Shown one piece after another: positions 1 to 11,999 of a DNA stretch of 64,000 nucleotides (the first letter of the stretch is position 1; every line of letters starts with the position of its first letter). The position numbers and the translations under genes were made by a program. Under the pieces are notes generated by a model. That model was not told the origin of the DNA. It saw only the letters and a list, made by a program, of their open reading frames with translations, and made no database searches. The stretch comes from Microcebus murinus. Its lineage: Eukaryota > Chordata > Mammalia > Primates > Cheirogaleidae. The stretch lies in the NCBI RefSeq assembly GCF_040939455.1, contig NC_134112.1:66791001-66855000 (forward strand), in the 5' to 3' direction.

Positions 1-65
1 TTTTGAGATTTTTTTGATAGAGGCTAATCTCACTGGGGTTAGGTGATATCTCATTGTGGTTTTAA
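1..65 (-). mobile_element. L1 fragment, inverted 5' piece
   Basis: The reverse complement reads like the end of L1 ORF2 (AAAACCACAATGAGATATCAC type). It abuts a forward L1 piece at about 66, giving the head-to-head structure typical of twin priming. The element is cut by the window start. Confidence 0.7.
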
Positions 66-555
66 TTACCCAAAAGAGCAAAAGACATTCTATAAGAAAG
101 ACATCTGCACTCGAATATTTATAGCAGCACAATTCACTATTCCAAGGATGTGGAAACAACCCAAGTGCCTGTCAATTCATGAGTGGATTATTAAAATTTG
201 GTATGTGTATACAATGGACTATCATTCAATTATAAGAAACAACAGTGATCTTGCACTGCTTACATTTGCCTAGATTGAGCTTGAGCCCATTATCCAAAGT
301 GAGGTAAAACAAGATAGGAAGAATAGGCTCCACATGTACTCGCCATCAAATTGGTACTGACTGATTAACACTATGGTGCTCACGTGGTAGTAATATACTC
401 CAGGGATTAGGGGGTTGGGGAGTAGACTCACAACTAAAGGACACAGTGAGCACTGTGTAGGGGAAGGGTATGCCTCCAACCCTTGCCAGGGAGAGGCAAA
501 GATATAAAATGTAATCAAAATGTTTGTACCCTCATAATTCCCAGAAAAAAAAAAA
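66..555 (+). mobile_element. L1 3' end with poly-A
   Basis: Sequence matches the last part of L1 ORF2 and the 3' UTR, including AGCAGCACAATTCACTATTC and CCACATGTACTC landmarks, a TTTGTACCCTCATAATTC-type end and an A-run at 545-555. Frames are broken by many stops. Together with 1-65 it is one 5'-inverted insertion. Confidence 0.8.
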
Positions 556-1364
556 CTAAGAGAGTTTTCTCATTATTGACTTTCCAAAGATGCCCACCCC
601 CATGGGAAGCAGTAATTTCTGTGGCGATGGGAAAGGTGCTAAACTGAGGCTTTCTGCCTCCAGTGAGGTGTTGATGCAGCAGCAAGTGGAGACATAACCA
701 CAGCAAGCTGGGCAGAAGTGAGGAACACAGTGTATGTCAGGCAACAGCCACTCCCTGGAGCAGTAGTGACATTCCCTTTTGTGAAGATTCTTAGAATTAT
801 TTGTAGATTTTCTACAAAGCAAGCATGGGTAAAAATGTCAAAATTCTGTATGGAAGCTAATGATGGCCAAACATATTAAATATATACTTATTTTTGACTC
901 CTCAGATTTTATGGCCAAAAAAAAATACTGATTATTCTTGGACATGTCAAATATTCCCAGAACTTCTACCAACTTCTTTATATGATAATGCCTAAATCTC
1001 TTAGTTTTGAATTCCCTGCTAGAGATTTCACATGATTATGGTCACTTGACATAAAATTCAACATGATTACAATGGATGTCATCATGTCCTTCCAAATAAA
1101 AAGTTTTCTTCCTCATTTTCTTGTATCCTATTTACCTTTTTCCTAGTCAATCAGCTTAAAATTGTAGTTATCTTTTTATTTCATATCCAACCAGTCATAA
1201 GCCAAAGGGTTTTTTTTTTAAATCATCATGTCTTTCATCTACAGCACATCTTCTCTCTCCTCTCTACAGTGGTCATATCTCAAGCACCAATCATCATATA
1301 ATTCATGATATATCTACAGTAATCAGTCTCTCACCTCCAACTCAGAAAGAAACCATTTCTTCAC
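556..1364. other. Intronic DNA, nothing recognised
   Basis: AT-rich intronic sequence with no coding signal or repeat I can name. A somewhat more GC-rich patch lies at about 590-760, with short reading frames on the minus strand that look random. Confidence 0.5.
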
Positions 1365-1455
1365 AGGTATACAATCTTGAGCAAGTTACTTAACTTTATT
1401 ATGCCTTTTTTTACTAGTAAAATGGTGACAATTAGTAACTATTAGCTAGTAATTA
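1365..1455 (+). repeat. MIR SINE fragment
   Basis: Contains the conserved MIR core pattern (TTGAGCAAGTTACTTAACTT followed by an AGTAAAATGGTGA-type stretch). It is diverged and truncated. Confidence 0.6.
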
Positions 1456-1516
1456 AATATTAATAATAACCAATACCAACTCAGTGCTTACCATGTACAT
1501 TGTTCTGAAAATAATG

Positions 1517-1571
1517 TCCAGACGTACTAAGTGCTTATCATGCACAAGACCCTGTTTAAGGGTTTTACAAA
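1517..1571 (-). repeat. MIR 3' fragment, left of the Tigger insertion
   Basis: Reads like the antisense MIR end (CTAAGTGCTTATCATGCACAAG, then TTTAAGGGTTTTACAAAT). The match appears to continue after the DNA transposon at 2068, where CTCATTTATTTGG fits the next bases of a MIR. Confidence 0.5.
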
Positions 1572-1573
1572 TA

Positions 1574-2065
1574 CAGTTGACCCTTGAACAACAAAGGTTT
1601 GAACCACGCAGGACCACTTATACACAGATTTTTTTCAATAAACATTACACTAATATGCCTGTCTCTCCTACCTCCCCTTCCACCTCCTCCACCTCTTCTG
1701 CCTCTGCTACCCCGAGACAGTAAGACCAACCCCTCTTTTTTCTCATCCTCCTCCACTTAATGTGAAGATGATGAGGAGGAAGATGTGACCCTTATGATGA
1801 TCCATTTCCACTTAATGAATAGTACATATATTTTCTTTTCCTTATGATTTTCTAAATAACATCTTCCCTCTTTTTTTTTAATAAGAGGTGCCACTATATA
1901 ATAACATTTTCTTTTTTCTAGGTTACTTCATTGTAAGAATACAGTATATAATACATAAAACATATCAAATGTGTGTTAACTATTTATGTTATGAGTAAGG
2001 TGGATTTTCAACTGGGGGAAGGGAGTGTCAGTGGCACAACCCTCTCATTGTTCAAGAGTTAACCG
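1574..2065 (+). mobile_element. Tigger1-type DNA transposon (non-autonomous, 492 bp)
   Basis: Terminal inverted repeats CAGTTGACCCTTGAACAAC at 1574 and the inverse of ATTGTTCAAGAGTTAACCG at 2065 are flanked by TA at 1572-1573 and 2066-2067, the Tc1/mariner-pogo target duplication. The interior keeps the 3' end of the Tigger1 transposase gene, a remnant of an acidic tail around 1768-1820 (GATGATCCATTTCCACTTAATGAATAG region), then non-coding sequence. Transposase domains are absent, so it was moved in trans. Confidence 0.8.
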
Positions 2066-2067
2066 TA

Positions 2068-2130
2068 CTCATTTATTTGGTGAGATCATTCATTTGAAGT
2101 GCTTATATTAGTTCTTGGTCCATAGTTAAC
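2068..2130 (-). repeat. MIR fragment, right of the Tigger insertion
   Basis: Appears to be the continuation of the antisense MIR interrupted at 1572; weakly conserved. Confidence 0.4.
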
Positions 2131-2613
2131 CTCTCAATAACTTCCATTATTGATATTACTACACCACAATTTTATTTATGGGCAATTTTGTATACTTTCC
2201 CAGGTTCCTCCTCAGGCTCTATATCTAATGAGGAACAGAGCTGTTACAGGACAGTAAGTCCAGGGGCTTTACTGGGTACTAGGCAATGGAGCTCTTGTCA
2301 CCACAATAGTAGGGTTAGACTAAAAGTTGAGCTTCCACAAGGGTTTATTCTCTCTCATTCACATTTGTCATTTATATTCTCTATCTCCCTCTTCTTCTGG
2401 ATCTCTGAGTTCAGTATCTGCAGGTACTCTTCCTTATGTCTTTGTATTCTTCCTCCTGCGTTATTGATGCAGTAAAGGTGGCCTAAGGGGAGACCATCAG
2501 GGTCCTAAACTATAAAGAGAAAAATCTCCTTCCCATTGCACTTGCACTGTGATCATTGTTTTCTTTGCCATCAGAAGAGTGAGGAACAAAGGTGATTTAA
2601 TTATTCCTGACTG
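2131..2613. other. Intronic DNA, nothing recognised
   Basis: A 95-codon open frame (2188-2475) has no family features and low-complexity Ser/Phe content, so it is treated as chance. The last 14 bases (2600-2613) are the left target duplication of the following Alu. Confidence 0.5.
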
Positions 2614-2935
2614 AGCCGGGGTGCCTTGGCTCATGCCTGTAATTCTAGCACTCCGGGAGGCCAAAGCAGCAAGATTAATTGAGCTCAGGGGTTCAAGACC
2701 AGCCTGAGGAAGAGTGAGACCCCATCTCTACTAAAAATAGAAAAAAGAACAACAAACAAACAAACAAACAAATTAGGTGGGCGTGGTAGTATGCACCTGT
2801 AGTCCCAGCTACTCGGGAGGCTGAGGCAGGAGGATTGCTGGAGCCCAAGAGATTGAGATTGCAGTGAGCTAGGCTGATGTACCCTAGCTCAGGCAACAGA
2901 GCAAGACTCTGTCTCAAAAAAAAAAAAAAAAAAAA
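2614..2935 (+). mobile_element. Alu SINE, full dimer
   Basis: Both arms are present (CTCATGCCTGTAATTCTAGC, and TAGTCCCAGCTACTCGGGAGG), with an A-rich (CAAA)n linker at 2748-2771 and a poly-A tail ending at 2935. The 14-bp target duplication ATTATTCCTGACTG occurs at 2600-2613 and 2936-2949. It lacks the AATTGGCCAA linker of the younger lemur copies. Confidence 0.92.
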
Positions 2936-2949
2936 ATTATTCCTGACTG

Positions 2950-3594
2950 CTCTTCCTTGGCATATATTATTGGTGTTTTCCAGAAGTTTGTGACTACAAC
3001 CCGTAATAAGAAATGCATTTTACACTGTACCTGGTACACATATGCACAAAAAAATGAATAAAATTTCACAATAATTAGCTTTAAAACATATTTTCTGATA
3101 CTTTCTATTCACTCTTAATCTGTGTTTTTAAAATTCTGCCTATAACCAACCATATTGATTGCACATCCTCTATATTGATTTTGCAACCTACTAATGGGTT
3201 GCAATCACAGTGTTAGAATCATGGCTTTAAGATGATTTTTCTTCTATGCAAGTTGCTTTTCCCCAGAATTCTACTTGCAGTTCTTTCATCTGTCTTTAAA
3301 TTCTCTCTCTAGAAAATTTTGTGGATAGTCTCAGTTTCGAATGCCATCCATATACCCATGACTCCTACATACACAGTCCCAAATCATTTCCTCTTCCTCT
3401 ATATGCAATTCATAGCACTGCACACAACACTTAACATACTGTAATGTGATTTTTGTTTACCTGTCTATATTCGCGACTAAGTAGGAAGGACTTTTTATCC
3501 ATTATTGTTAACACCCTAGTTAAATTTATACTCCAAAACCAAGTGCTTTTGTGATCTTCAAGCACATATATCCAATTGGTTACTGAGCACCACA
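2950..3594. other. Intronic DNA with a possible hAT fragment
   Basis: Mostly unrecognised. A short stretch at about 3182-3220 (CCTACTAATGGGTTGCAATC) resembles the end of the hAT-like family also seen at 13852 and 27688. Confidence 0.35.
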
Positions 3595-4115
3595 TCTGAT
3601 CAAGTCATTCCCCTGTTTAAAATCCTTATTAGCTTCCTACTACCTTTACTCTAAAGACTGTTTTTAAGGTAAAAATAAAAACACACATTATCTTCAGGAA
3701 CCTCTCAATACCCACTTAAATAGTTCTGCTAGTTAAATGCAACAAGTACTGCCCTTTACTCAGGTTATTTTCTCACACCTCCAAGGTGTCATATAAACAT
3801 ATTTCTGCCTGAAGTGTTTCCCTCTCTCTCCACCTTCCTGTCACCTGGTTAACTGATACTTCCAAAGAAAACCTGAATCACAGGAGGCAAACTCATAGGA
3901 ATTCTGTCCTAACACTCCTCATCTTCCCATTCCATCCTCAGTCTCAATTAGGTGATTAAAAAACCCAAGTCCCCATCATACCCTGTGATTATTTCTATCA
4001 GAGCATATTTAAATGTGCATTATAATTATTCCCTTGTCCTTCTTTCCAAGAGTCTATAAGCGTTTTGAGAATACATTCTTATGTCTGTGTTCCTAAGGTC
4101 TGGGCATTTTGCATT
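3595..4115 (+). repeat. L2 LINE 3' fossil
   Basis: Starts with TCTGATCAAGTCATTCCCCTG and TTAAAATCC, continues with a TCACACCTCCAAGGTGTCA-type block, and ends with the GTCTATAAGCGTTTTGAG-like 3' end typical of L2. Heavily diverged. Confidence 0.6.
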
Positions 4116-4180
4116 AATTCCATTAATGCAATTTAATGGAAAGAATAGAAAAATCGATTAGTAAAATTCCTAAAGATTCC

Positions 4181-4445
4181 TCAAATTAACATGCCCAAAA
4201 CAGAGATCCTATTCCATCCTCTCCAGCCCCCAAATATACTTCTATATTCCCTTCCTTGGTTAAGATTAGTACCATTCACCCAATCCCCCATACTAGCTCT
4301 TGAGTCAGCTTCAGTTTCAAAGTCTCTCTTTGAATCTCTCATCATCAGACTTTCCCTCTGCCCATAATGCCTTTTCCGTACTTGAAAAATTCTATTCATC
4401 TCTCAAAAGCCCTGTTCAGATGGTGCCTATTCTACAAAGCCTTTT
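4181..4445 (+). repeat. L2 LINE fossil (reverse transcriptase C-terminal part to 3' UTR)
   Basis: AACATGCCCAAAACAGAGAT corresponds to the L2 NMSKTEL protein block; later CAAAAGCCCTGTTCAGATG resembles the 3' UTR. The internal region is deleted relative to the element at 59.2-60.3 kb. Confidence 0.5.
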
Positions 4446-5994
4446 TTAAAAAAATGCAGTTCCCTTGAGGAAATTAGGAAATTACATCCTGTTGCTCCTA
4501 GACTGAGGATAGAAAAATCCCTATAGCCCCAAATTTTAACTAGTATGATCATTTTCATTTACCCAACTTTTCTAATGATAATTGTCAGAACCAAAAGGTA
4601 AGGCAATATAAACAATAGATTTATACAGGAGTAAAAAACCTAGAAGGAAGCATGTCAAATTTCAAATACAGAAATATTAGAATCACCAGTCAACAGCTCA
4701 ATGACCTTGCTTGATTTTATAAAGGAAGCAATAGCATTTTCTTTACCTTTCCTCTCCTCCACAAGGTTAAATTAATTATTCTCCCATGTGTGCTCCTACA
4801 GCAATGCAGGTAAACTTCAAAGATAGTACTTAATAAGTATCTCCCTACAAACAGACTCTTTCACCCCAATGTAAGCTCCTCAATTGCAGGAATCATGTCT
4901 TATTCATTTTTTGTATGTCTAATCCCAGAACAATGGCTGGAAAATATTATTTCTATATATTAAAGTTTAAAAAGATTAAAAGTTTTTTTAAAGCATATTT
5001 AAATAAGATGGTTCCTAGCAATATATATTATCTAAACAATGTATACCTCTCTTTCAATGAAAACTAGACGAGCAAGTATAGTAAGAAATTTTTGTGTCTC
5101 AACAACTTAGGCAATTTAAGCATTAGGAATAAGGCTGAATAGAGCTAATCACAACACAATAAAATAACTATCTTTATTGTTCACCTATGAATATGAATAA
5201 TAACATATCATAAAGAAAAACTTTCTTGAATTGGGAAGCTGTTCCTATAGCATTATAAAATACCAGTTCTTTGTATTTAAAAAAATATTAAAAAGAAAAA
5301 AACACCTTAGTTTTTGAGTTTTCTAAAATTACTTTTAAGAGAAGTAGTGTACTAAATTCAAAATGAAAATTTTACATGGGAAATTAAGAAAATCTAATTT
5401 GGATGATGTAATTTTAGCAAACTTAGTAAACCATGTTATTACCTAGAAATTTTACATCTTGTTCTTCCTTATAGGAGTAACAATGTATGCTTGAGACAGA
5501 GAAAATAATCTTTTCAAATCCAAGAAGTTATACACATCAAATCAAAATTCAAAGTTGTAAACTTTGATAATATGATGTGATCAAAGAATTTATATTTTCT
5601 TTTTATGTTGTTAATATTTTAAACCCTAGATTCCCAGAGACTATATCAAAATTATAACCAACCTAAAATGATAAAGTTTTTGAAGAAATCTCAGAGAATA
5701 TACAATCTAGGAGTGTTCGCCCATATCTCAAACTATGTAACTATATCAGATATTCCTGCTAATAGTCGAGGTGATTTCCAGCAGTAAGGAGAAAAACACT
5801 GATAACTGTTGGGATTATCAAAGAACAAAACTGTTGGGATTAACAAAGAATAAAAGAAGCCCAACAGCTGCCAGTCTTTTCTTCAAAAATTTGCATTCTT
5901 ACACTCAATCTATTTCTCTCCTTCTACCATGGACCACTAACATTAAAAATCAAATGTGGAGAAGTCTTTTGAATAGTCCTTACTCTAAACAGAA
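4446..5994. other. AT-rich intronic DNA with a short L2 tail
   Basis: AT-rich and without coding signal. At about 4850-4935 the sequence CAATGTAAGCTCCTCAATTG and following bases resemble an L2 3' terminus on the plus strand. The rest is unrecognised. Confidence 0.45.
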
Positions 5995-6205
5995 AATTGT
6001 GTTCAAATCCTGTCTCCATTTCCTTACTAGCCATATTATATTAAACAAATTATTTAACCTTTCTAAGCCTCACTTCCTCATCTATAAAATGGAGATTGCA
6101 GTAACAAACACCAACCTCATAGGGTTGCTCTGAGAATTAAATGAGATGATCTACAAAAGGTTCCTATTATAGTGCATGATACAGAGTAGCAGTCAACAAA
6201 TATGA
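5995..6205 (+). repeat. MIR SINE, nearly full length
   Basis: Good succession of MIR blocks: TTCAAATCCTGTCTCC, TTAAACAAATTATTTAACC, CTCATCTATAAAATGGAG, CCTCATAGGGTTGCTCTGAG and ATTAAATGAGATGATC. An open frame over this interval is a by-product of the repeat. Confidence 0.85.
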
Positions 6206-6583
6206 CAATGATGATGGTAGCAACAACAGAATAAAGGGAAATAAAATCAAGTATAGTATTTTTCCACAAGATTCAAGAAAACTTAATCCCTTATATATTG
6301 CCCTGCACGTTTCCCATTTTAAAAACTAAACTGAAGTCTTCAGACAAAAAATTCTACCCCTCATTTATAAATTCTTATTGGAGTGTTTCTTCACTTCTTT
6401 TAAGCAAGAAAAGTAAGCATGTTTTTATTTTGGGTCTTTATTGTTCTGCCTCTAGAAATTAATCCAAAAAAATTTTAATATACATAAAAATTTAGTTATA
6501 AATATCTATAAAAATATTATACCCATTATTTTCAATTTTTATTTTTAAAACATAAACACATACATACACATATAAAAAGATAT
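6206..6583. other. AT-rich intronic DNA
   Basis: No feature recognised. The stretch becomes low-complexity A/T before the L1 junction near 6584. Confidence 0.4.
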
Positions 6584-6906
6584 ACACTGAACAGACCAGT
6601 AACAAGTAGAGAAAATGAATCAGTAATTAAAAATCTCCCAACAAAGATATCCGAGGAGCAAATAAATTCACAACCAAATTCTATCTATCCTACTGAAATT
6701 GTTCCATAACAGCAAGGAGGAAGGCATCCTCTCTAACTCAATCTATAAAGTCAGTATCACCCTAATACCAAAGTCAGGAAAGAACACAACAAAAAAAGAA
6801 AACTGCAGACCAATATTCCTCATGAACATAGACACAAAAATCCTCAAGAAAATACTAGCAAACTGAATTCAACAGCACATCAAAAAAAATAATTCACCAC
6901 AATGGA

Positions 6907-7380
6907 GTGGGCTTCATCCCAGGGATACAAGAATGGTTCAACATATGCAAATCAATAAATGTGACTCACCACATAAACAGAATCAAAAACAAAAACCATT
7001 TGATCATCTCCATCAGTGTAGGAAAAACACTCAGTAAAATCCAGCACCCCTTCATGATAAAAACCCTTAAGAAACTAGGCATAGAAGGAACATATTTCAC
7101 AATAATAAAAGCCATATATAACAAACCCACAGCTAACATCATAGTGAATGAGGTAAAGTTGGAAGCATTCCCCTTAAGAACTAGAATAAGACAAAAATGC
7201 CCACTGTCACCACTTCTATTCACCATAGTACTGGAAGTCCTAGCCAGAGCAATCAGGCAAGAGAAAGAAATAAAGGACATTCAAATTGGAAAAGAGGAGG
7301 CCAAACTATCCCTGTTTGCCAACTGTATGATCTTATATCTAGAAAATACTAAAGACTCTTCCAAAAAACTCCTAGGATAA
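6907..7380 (+). pseudogene. L1 ORF2 reverse-transcriptase remnant (inactive)
   Basis: A 157-codon open stretch from [10 protein letters not shown] through [18 protein letters not shown] to the catalytic loop. The loop reads LFANCM instead of the FADD sequence required for metal binding, so both catalytic aspartates of the loop are lost. Stops bound it on both sides. Retroelement fossil, not a host gene. Confidence 0.88.
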
Positions 7381-8361
7381 ATAAATTCAGTAAAGTTCCA
7401 GGTTACAAAACTAATGGACACAAATCAGTAACATTTCTGAGAAATGTTGAGCATCAATCAAGAACTCAATACCATTTACAATAGCTGCAAAGAAAATAAA
7501 ATACCTAGGAATATACTTAACCAAGAAGGTAAAAGATCTCTACAAGTATAACACTGATGAAAGAAATTACAGATGACACAAATGGAAAACATCCCATACT
7601 CACAGATTGGAAGAACCAATATTATCTAAATGTCTGTACTGCCCAAAGTGATTTACAGAGTCAATATAATTCCTATCAAACCAACATCATTCCTAAAATT
7701 AGAGAAAACAATCCTAAATTTCACATAGAATCAAAACAGAGCCCCAATAGCTAAAGCAATACTAAACAAAAATAACAAATCTGAAGGCAACACATTACCT
7801 GACTTGCAATTATGCTACAAACTATAGCAACCAAAACAGCATGTTACTGGTATAAAAGTAGATACACAGACCAATGAAACGAAACAGAGAAGTCAGAAAT
7901 AAAACTATACCCCTATAACCAACTGATAGTCAACAAAGCAGACAAAAACATACAGTGGGGAAAGGACACCCTATCCTATAAATGGTGCTGGAAAATTGGA
8001 AAGCCACATGAAGAAGTATAAAACTGGATACCTGTGTTTCACGATATATAAAAATTAACACAACATGGATTAAAGACTTAAATATAAGACCTGAAACTGT
8101 GAAAATTCTAGAAGAAAATGTAGGAAAACTCTTCTAGACAATGGCCTTGGCAAAGAATTTATGAATATGACACCAAAAACAAGAACAACAACAAAAATAA
8201 GTAAATGGTACTTAATTAAACTAAAAAGTATCTGCACAGCAAAGGAAATAATCCAAAGTAAATAGGCAACCTACAAAATGGGAGAAAATATTTCCAGACT
8301 GTACATCCAACAAAGAACTGATATCCAGAATCTACAAGGAATTCAAGCAAAGCAGCAAACA

Positions 8362-8391
8362 CACATACACACACACACACACACACACAAA
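8362..8391. repeat. (CA)n microsatellite within L1
   Basis: Uninterrupted CA dinucleotides that interrupt L1 ORF2 sequence, so the expansion arose after insertion. Confidence 0.85.
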
Positions 8392-8895
8392 CAAATAACC
8401 CCATCAAAAAGTGGGCCTAAGACACAAACAGACATTTTTCAAAAGAAGGTAAACAAATGGCCAACAAACATATGAAAAAATGTTCAGCATCACTAACCAT
8501 CACAGAAATGCAAATTATTTTAAAACCACAATGAGCTATCACTTTACCACTGTCAGAATGGCCATTATTAAAAAGTCAAAAAAAAAAAAAAAAAAAAAAA
8601 CCAAAACAATAGATGTTGGTACAGATGTGGTAAAGAAGAAACACTTATACATTGTTGGTGGGACTGTAAATCAGTATAAACTTTATAGAAAATATTATGG
8701 AGATTCCTCAAAGAACGAAAAGTAAACCTACCGTTCAATCCAGCAATCCCATTATTGGGTAATACCCAAAGAAAATTAAGTCATTTTATCAAAAAGACAC
8801 ATGCACTCATATATTTATCACAGCACAATTTACAATTGCAAAGATAGAGAATCAACCTAAGTGTTCATCAACTGGTGAGTGTATAAAGGAAATGC

Positions 8896-8924
<29 letters not shown>
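8896..8924. repeat. (GT)n microsatellite within L1
   Basis: GT run followed directly by TACATACACACACC, giving a short GT/CA inverted pair able to fold back. Confidence 0.85.
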
Positions 8925-8926
<2 letters not shown>

Positions 8927-9405
8927 ATACACACACCATGGAATAATACTTGGCCATATAAAAAGAATGAAATAATGTCTTTTACAACAACTGGGATGGA
9001 ACTAGAGGCCATTATCCAAAGTGAAGTACGTCAGGAATGGAAAAACATATACCACATGTACTCACTTGTGAGAGCTAAACAATGGGTATACATGGTCAAA
9101 CAGAGTGGTATAATGGGCTTTGGAGACTCAGAAGGGCAGAGGGTAGGGGTGAGGGGTCAAAAATTACCTATCAGGTACAATGTACACTATTCAGGTGACA
9201 GGTACACTAACAGCCCTGACTTCATCACTATACAACTCATCCATGTAACAAGAAAACACTTGTCCCACCTAAACCTATTGAAATAAAAAAATTTTTTAAT
9301 TTTAAAAATAATAAAATGTTTATGAGGAGAGTGAAAAAATATACATTAAAAATCTAAAAGTTCCTACTTCTGGTTTATTAGATTATGACTTTCCTTTCTT
9401 TCCTT

Positions 9406-9438
9406 GTTTTTTTTTTTTTGTTGTTGTTGTTGTTGTTA
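9406..9438. repeat. T-run plus (GTT)n
   Basis: A poly-T stretch passes directly into seven GTT units. Confidence 0.85.
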
Positions 9439-10569
9439 TTCAGTTGCATTTCACATGTTGTCTCTTACAACAAACATGTACTTATTTTGTATGCTTTGCT
9501 ATGACTTATGTACTATATAGTTTACTCTAAAAAAGACAGCATATTTTACCCTAAGAAAGTCATCAGATTTCAACAGATCTTAATAAATTATGCTAAAGCT
9601 AGAAATAGCTTGTATCAAACCTGGTTTTGGAACATGTATAACACAAAAGTTGGGCTTTAATGTTTTCTTTGATCAAAGATGATGCTGAAGGATTTTTATT
9701 CCTCCTACAAATATATATTATTGTCTAGGCATCCTAAATCCTCAGCTTGTATCTAACTTCAAATCATATGACAGTGTTGGGAGAATTTATGTTTTGATTT
9801 AGGAAAATAAAACCCCAGTTGAGAATTAAACAGTTACAATAGATTTCTTACCTTGTAAAACCTAACTGAAGCCATTCATCAATAAATGATATTATTCTAT
9901 TTATGTTTTCCTCTGAATTTCTCATTCATTTTTTAATTTAAAAATAATTCACAGCGTATGATTCACTGCCTACAGTCTACCAACCAAGCCTAGTTTTAAC
10001 CTTACTTCTTTGGAAGCAAAGCTTTCAGTCCTTTCTGGCCTATAAAAAGCACTTACCACACTGGCTATATACAATCTATAATATTTAAATACCAAATTTT
10101 ATGCTTTTAAATGAAATGGTTCCCGGTAGCAGCCATGAGGAACCAACAGTGGCCCTCAGAATTCTTTTGACGAACCATTACTCTAGGGACATGATTGAGA
10201 GGAAACTAAATCATTTTAAAAAATAACAGAGAAGAAACAGAAATAGTACTGTTGGTTTTAAATTTCGTAACACTGCAGCACTGGCCAAGAAGCATAAAGT
10301 ACAGTTAAAATAAATGTATATTCTGATTATAGAATTATTATTAGATGTCACATTTTTAAAAGAATGTGGACAAAACGGTCTAGACTGCCATCTTTCTGCC
10401 CTTGCTATTCAGGGGCCTATAGCAGTTGCACGGTGTCTAGAGTGCTTAGATTTGTCTAATCAGTAGTGCATAATAAAATGGACTACCTGTACCCAGTTCT
10501 GTACAAGCTTTAAGTTAGAAATGGAACATTCCTCTCACATAAAGGGTATTTATGACCAGTACCACCTTG
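9439..10569. other. Intronic DNA, nothing recognised
   Basis: AT-rich with no open frame of note and no repeat I can name. Candidate single-copy intron. Confidence 0.45.
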
Positions 10570-11126
10570 TGATAGTTAAATGTAGGTGTCAACTTGACTA
10601 GATTAAGGGATGCCCAGAGAGCTGATGAAGCATTAATTCTGTATATCTGTGAAGATGTTGCCAGAAGAGATTGGCAAAAGAATGGACTGAGTAAGAAACA
10701 GCCATCTTTACCCAGTGTGGGCAGGCACCATCCAATCAGCTGAGGGCCCACATAGAAAAAAAAAGAAAGGCAGAGGTAATTCTCTCTCCTCTGGAGCTGG
10801 GACACCCCTCTCCTCCTTCCCTTGGATGGTAGAACTCTAGGTTCTCTGCCTTTTGACTTGGGACTTGCACTCAGTATCCCCCTAGCTCTCAGGCTTTTAG
10901 CCTCAGACTGAGAGTTACCCCATTGGCTTCCCTGATTCCGAGGCCTTTGTACTTGGACAGAGCCCAGCTACCAGTTTCCCTGGTTCTCCAGCTTGCAAAC
11001 AGGCTATATGGGACTTCTCAATCTCTATAACCACATGAGCCATTCCTCTAATAAATCACTTCTCATATGTACATGTATATATACTCCTATTAGTATTGGT
11101 CATGACTCTGTGGAGAACCCTGACCA
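10570..11126 (+). mobile_element. LTR of an ancient ERVL/MaLR-like retroelement
   Basis: About 560 bp starting TG and ending near CA. It carries landmarks of a common primate LTR: GTCAACTTGACTAGATTAAG, CCATCCAATCAGCTGAGG, CTGAGAGTTACCCCATTGG, AATAAATCAC (polyadenylation signal about 11051) and GGAGAACCCTGACCA. No internal viral sequence flanks it, so it appears to be a solo LTR. Subfamily not assigned; antisense to IMMP2L. Confidence 0.7.
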
Positions 11127-11284
11127 TAATTTCTTAATTTTTCTTTAAAAAACAAGTATTTAAAGCTATATTAATAAAATAAAAGTAAAAAAACATCACA
11201 ATAATTTGGAAGTATAATACACTGAGTTGCTAATTCTTCATTCTCTGAATCGTAACTCTGTGTTCTACTACAGAGTTACACATC

Positions 11285-11725
11285 AACGTGTTATAGGCAC
11301 TCTCACATATTGCTTGTAGGAATGAAAATCTTTACAAACTATCCACAAGATAATCTGCCAAAATGTATTTAAAGTCTTTAAAGTATTCTTATCCTTAGAC
11401 CTGGAAATGTCACACTTAAAAAGTTGTCCTCCAATACTCAATATATCCCATAGTTTAAAAAGCAAAAACCATTGTCCTAATAATCAGAAATAGGCACAAA
11501 GATTGTATGTACAAAGATGTTCATCATCATTATTTCTAATAGTGAATAACTGAGCCAACCTCAATATCAATAAAAGAGAACTGATTAAACCACGGTTTAA
11601 CAATGGTTAAACAATATGCATATGAAAAACAAAAGTCACATGCAGAAAAATATGTACGTATATTTGGATATGTTTGGCAAACAAACGAAGTGAAAAAATG
11701 TTATAAATAAAAAAAATTGGTATTT
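11285..11725 (+). mobile_element. L1M-type 3' fragment
   Basis: Diverged ORF2-end pattern: TGCTTGTAGGAATGAAAATC, then AAGATGTTCATCATCATTAT and ACTGAGCCAACCTCAATATC. Frames are destroyed. Confidence 0.65.
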
Positions 11726-11736
11726 AGAGAAGGATT

Positions 11737-11788
11737 GAAGGGAGGGATGGAGGGAAGGGAGGGAGGGAAGGAGGCAGGAGGGAGGGAG
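11737..11788. repeat. GGGA/GGAA-rich simple repeat
   Basis: Purine-only imperfect tandem of GGGA and GGAA units, immediately downstream of the L1 3' end and probably grown from its A-rich tail. Confidence 0.85.
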
Positions 11789-11999
11789 TTCATTCTATTT
11801 CCCCCAAAAACTATATCTGTTACTCTTTTTGAACCAGACTTTTCTCTACTTTGGAAGTGTCAGGCTATTGTAGCACAAAGCCCTTAGGAGACTTACGATC
11901 TATTTTGTCTAACTTAAAAAAGTCTACAACAAATCACCTTAAATCTTTCTGAGGTCTTAACATAGAGTCTTCCAGGCCTCATGTGATCTTTACCTCAGG

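Larger units (their letters stand above)
6584..9300 (+). mobile_element. L1 LINE, 5'-truncated (ORF2 from RT domain to 3' end)
   Basis: About 2.7 kb colinear with L1 from just before the reverse-transcriptase core through the C-terminal part of ORF2 and the 3' UTR, ending in an A/T-rich tail. Many stops and small indels break the frame. Three simple-sequence expansions sit inside: (CA)n about 8362-8391, an A-run 8580-8600 and (GT)n 8896-8924. It is antisense to IMMP2L. Confidence 0.9.

Noticed and set aside
5771..6133. 120-codon plus-strand frame
   Set aside because: Mostly made of MIR sequence and flanking AT-rich DNA.
8362..8924. Regularly spaced short repeats as a CRISPR-like array
   Set aside because: They are dinucleotide and A-run expansions inside an L1, with no repeat-spacer structure, in a vertebrate genome.
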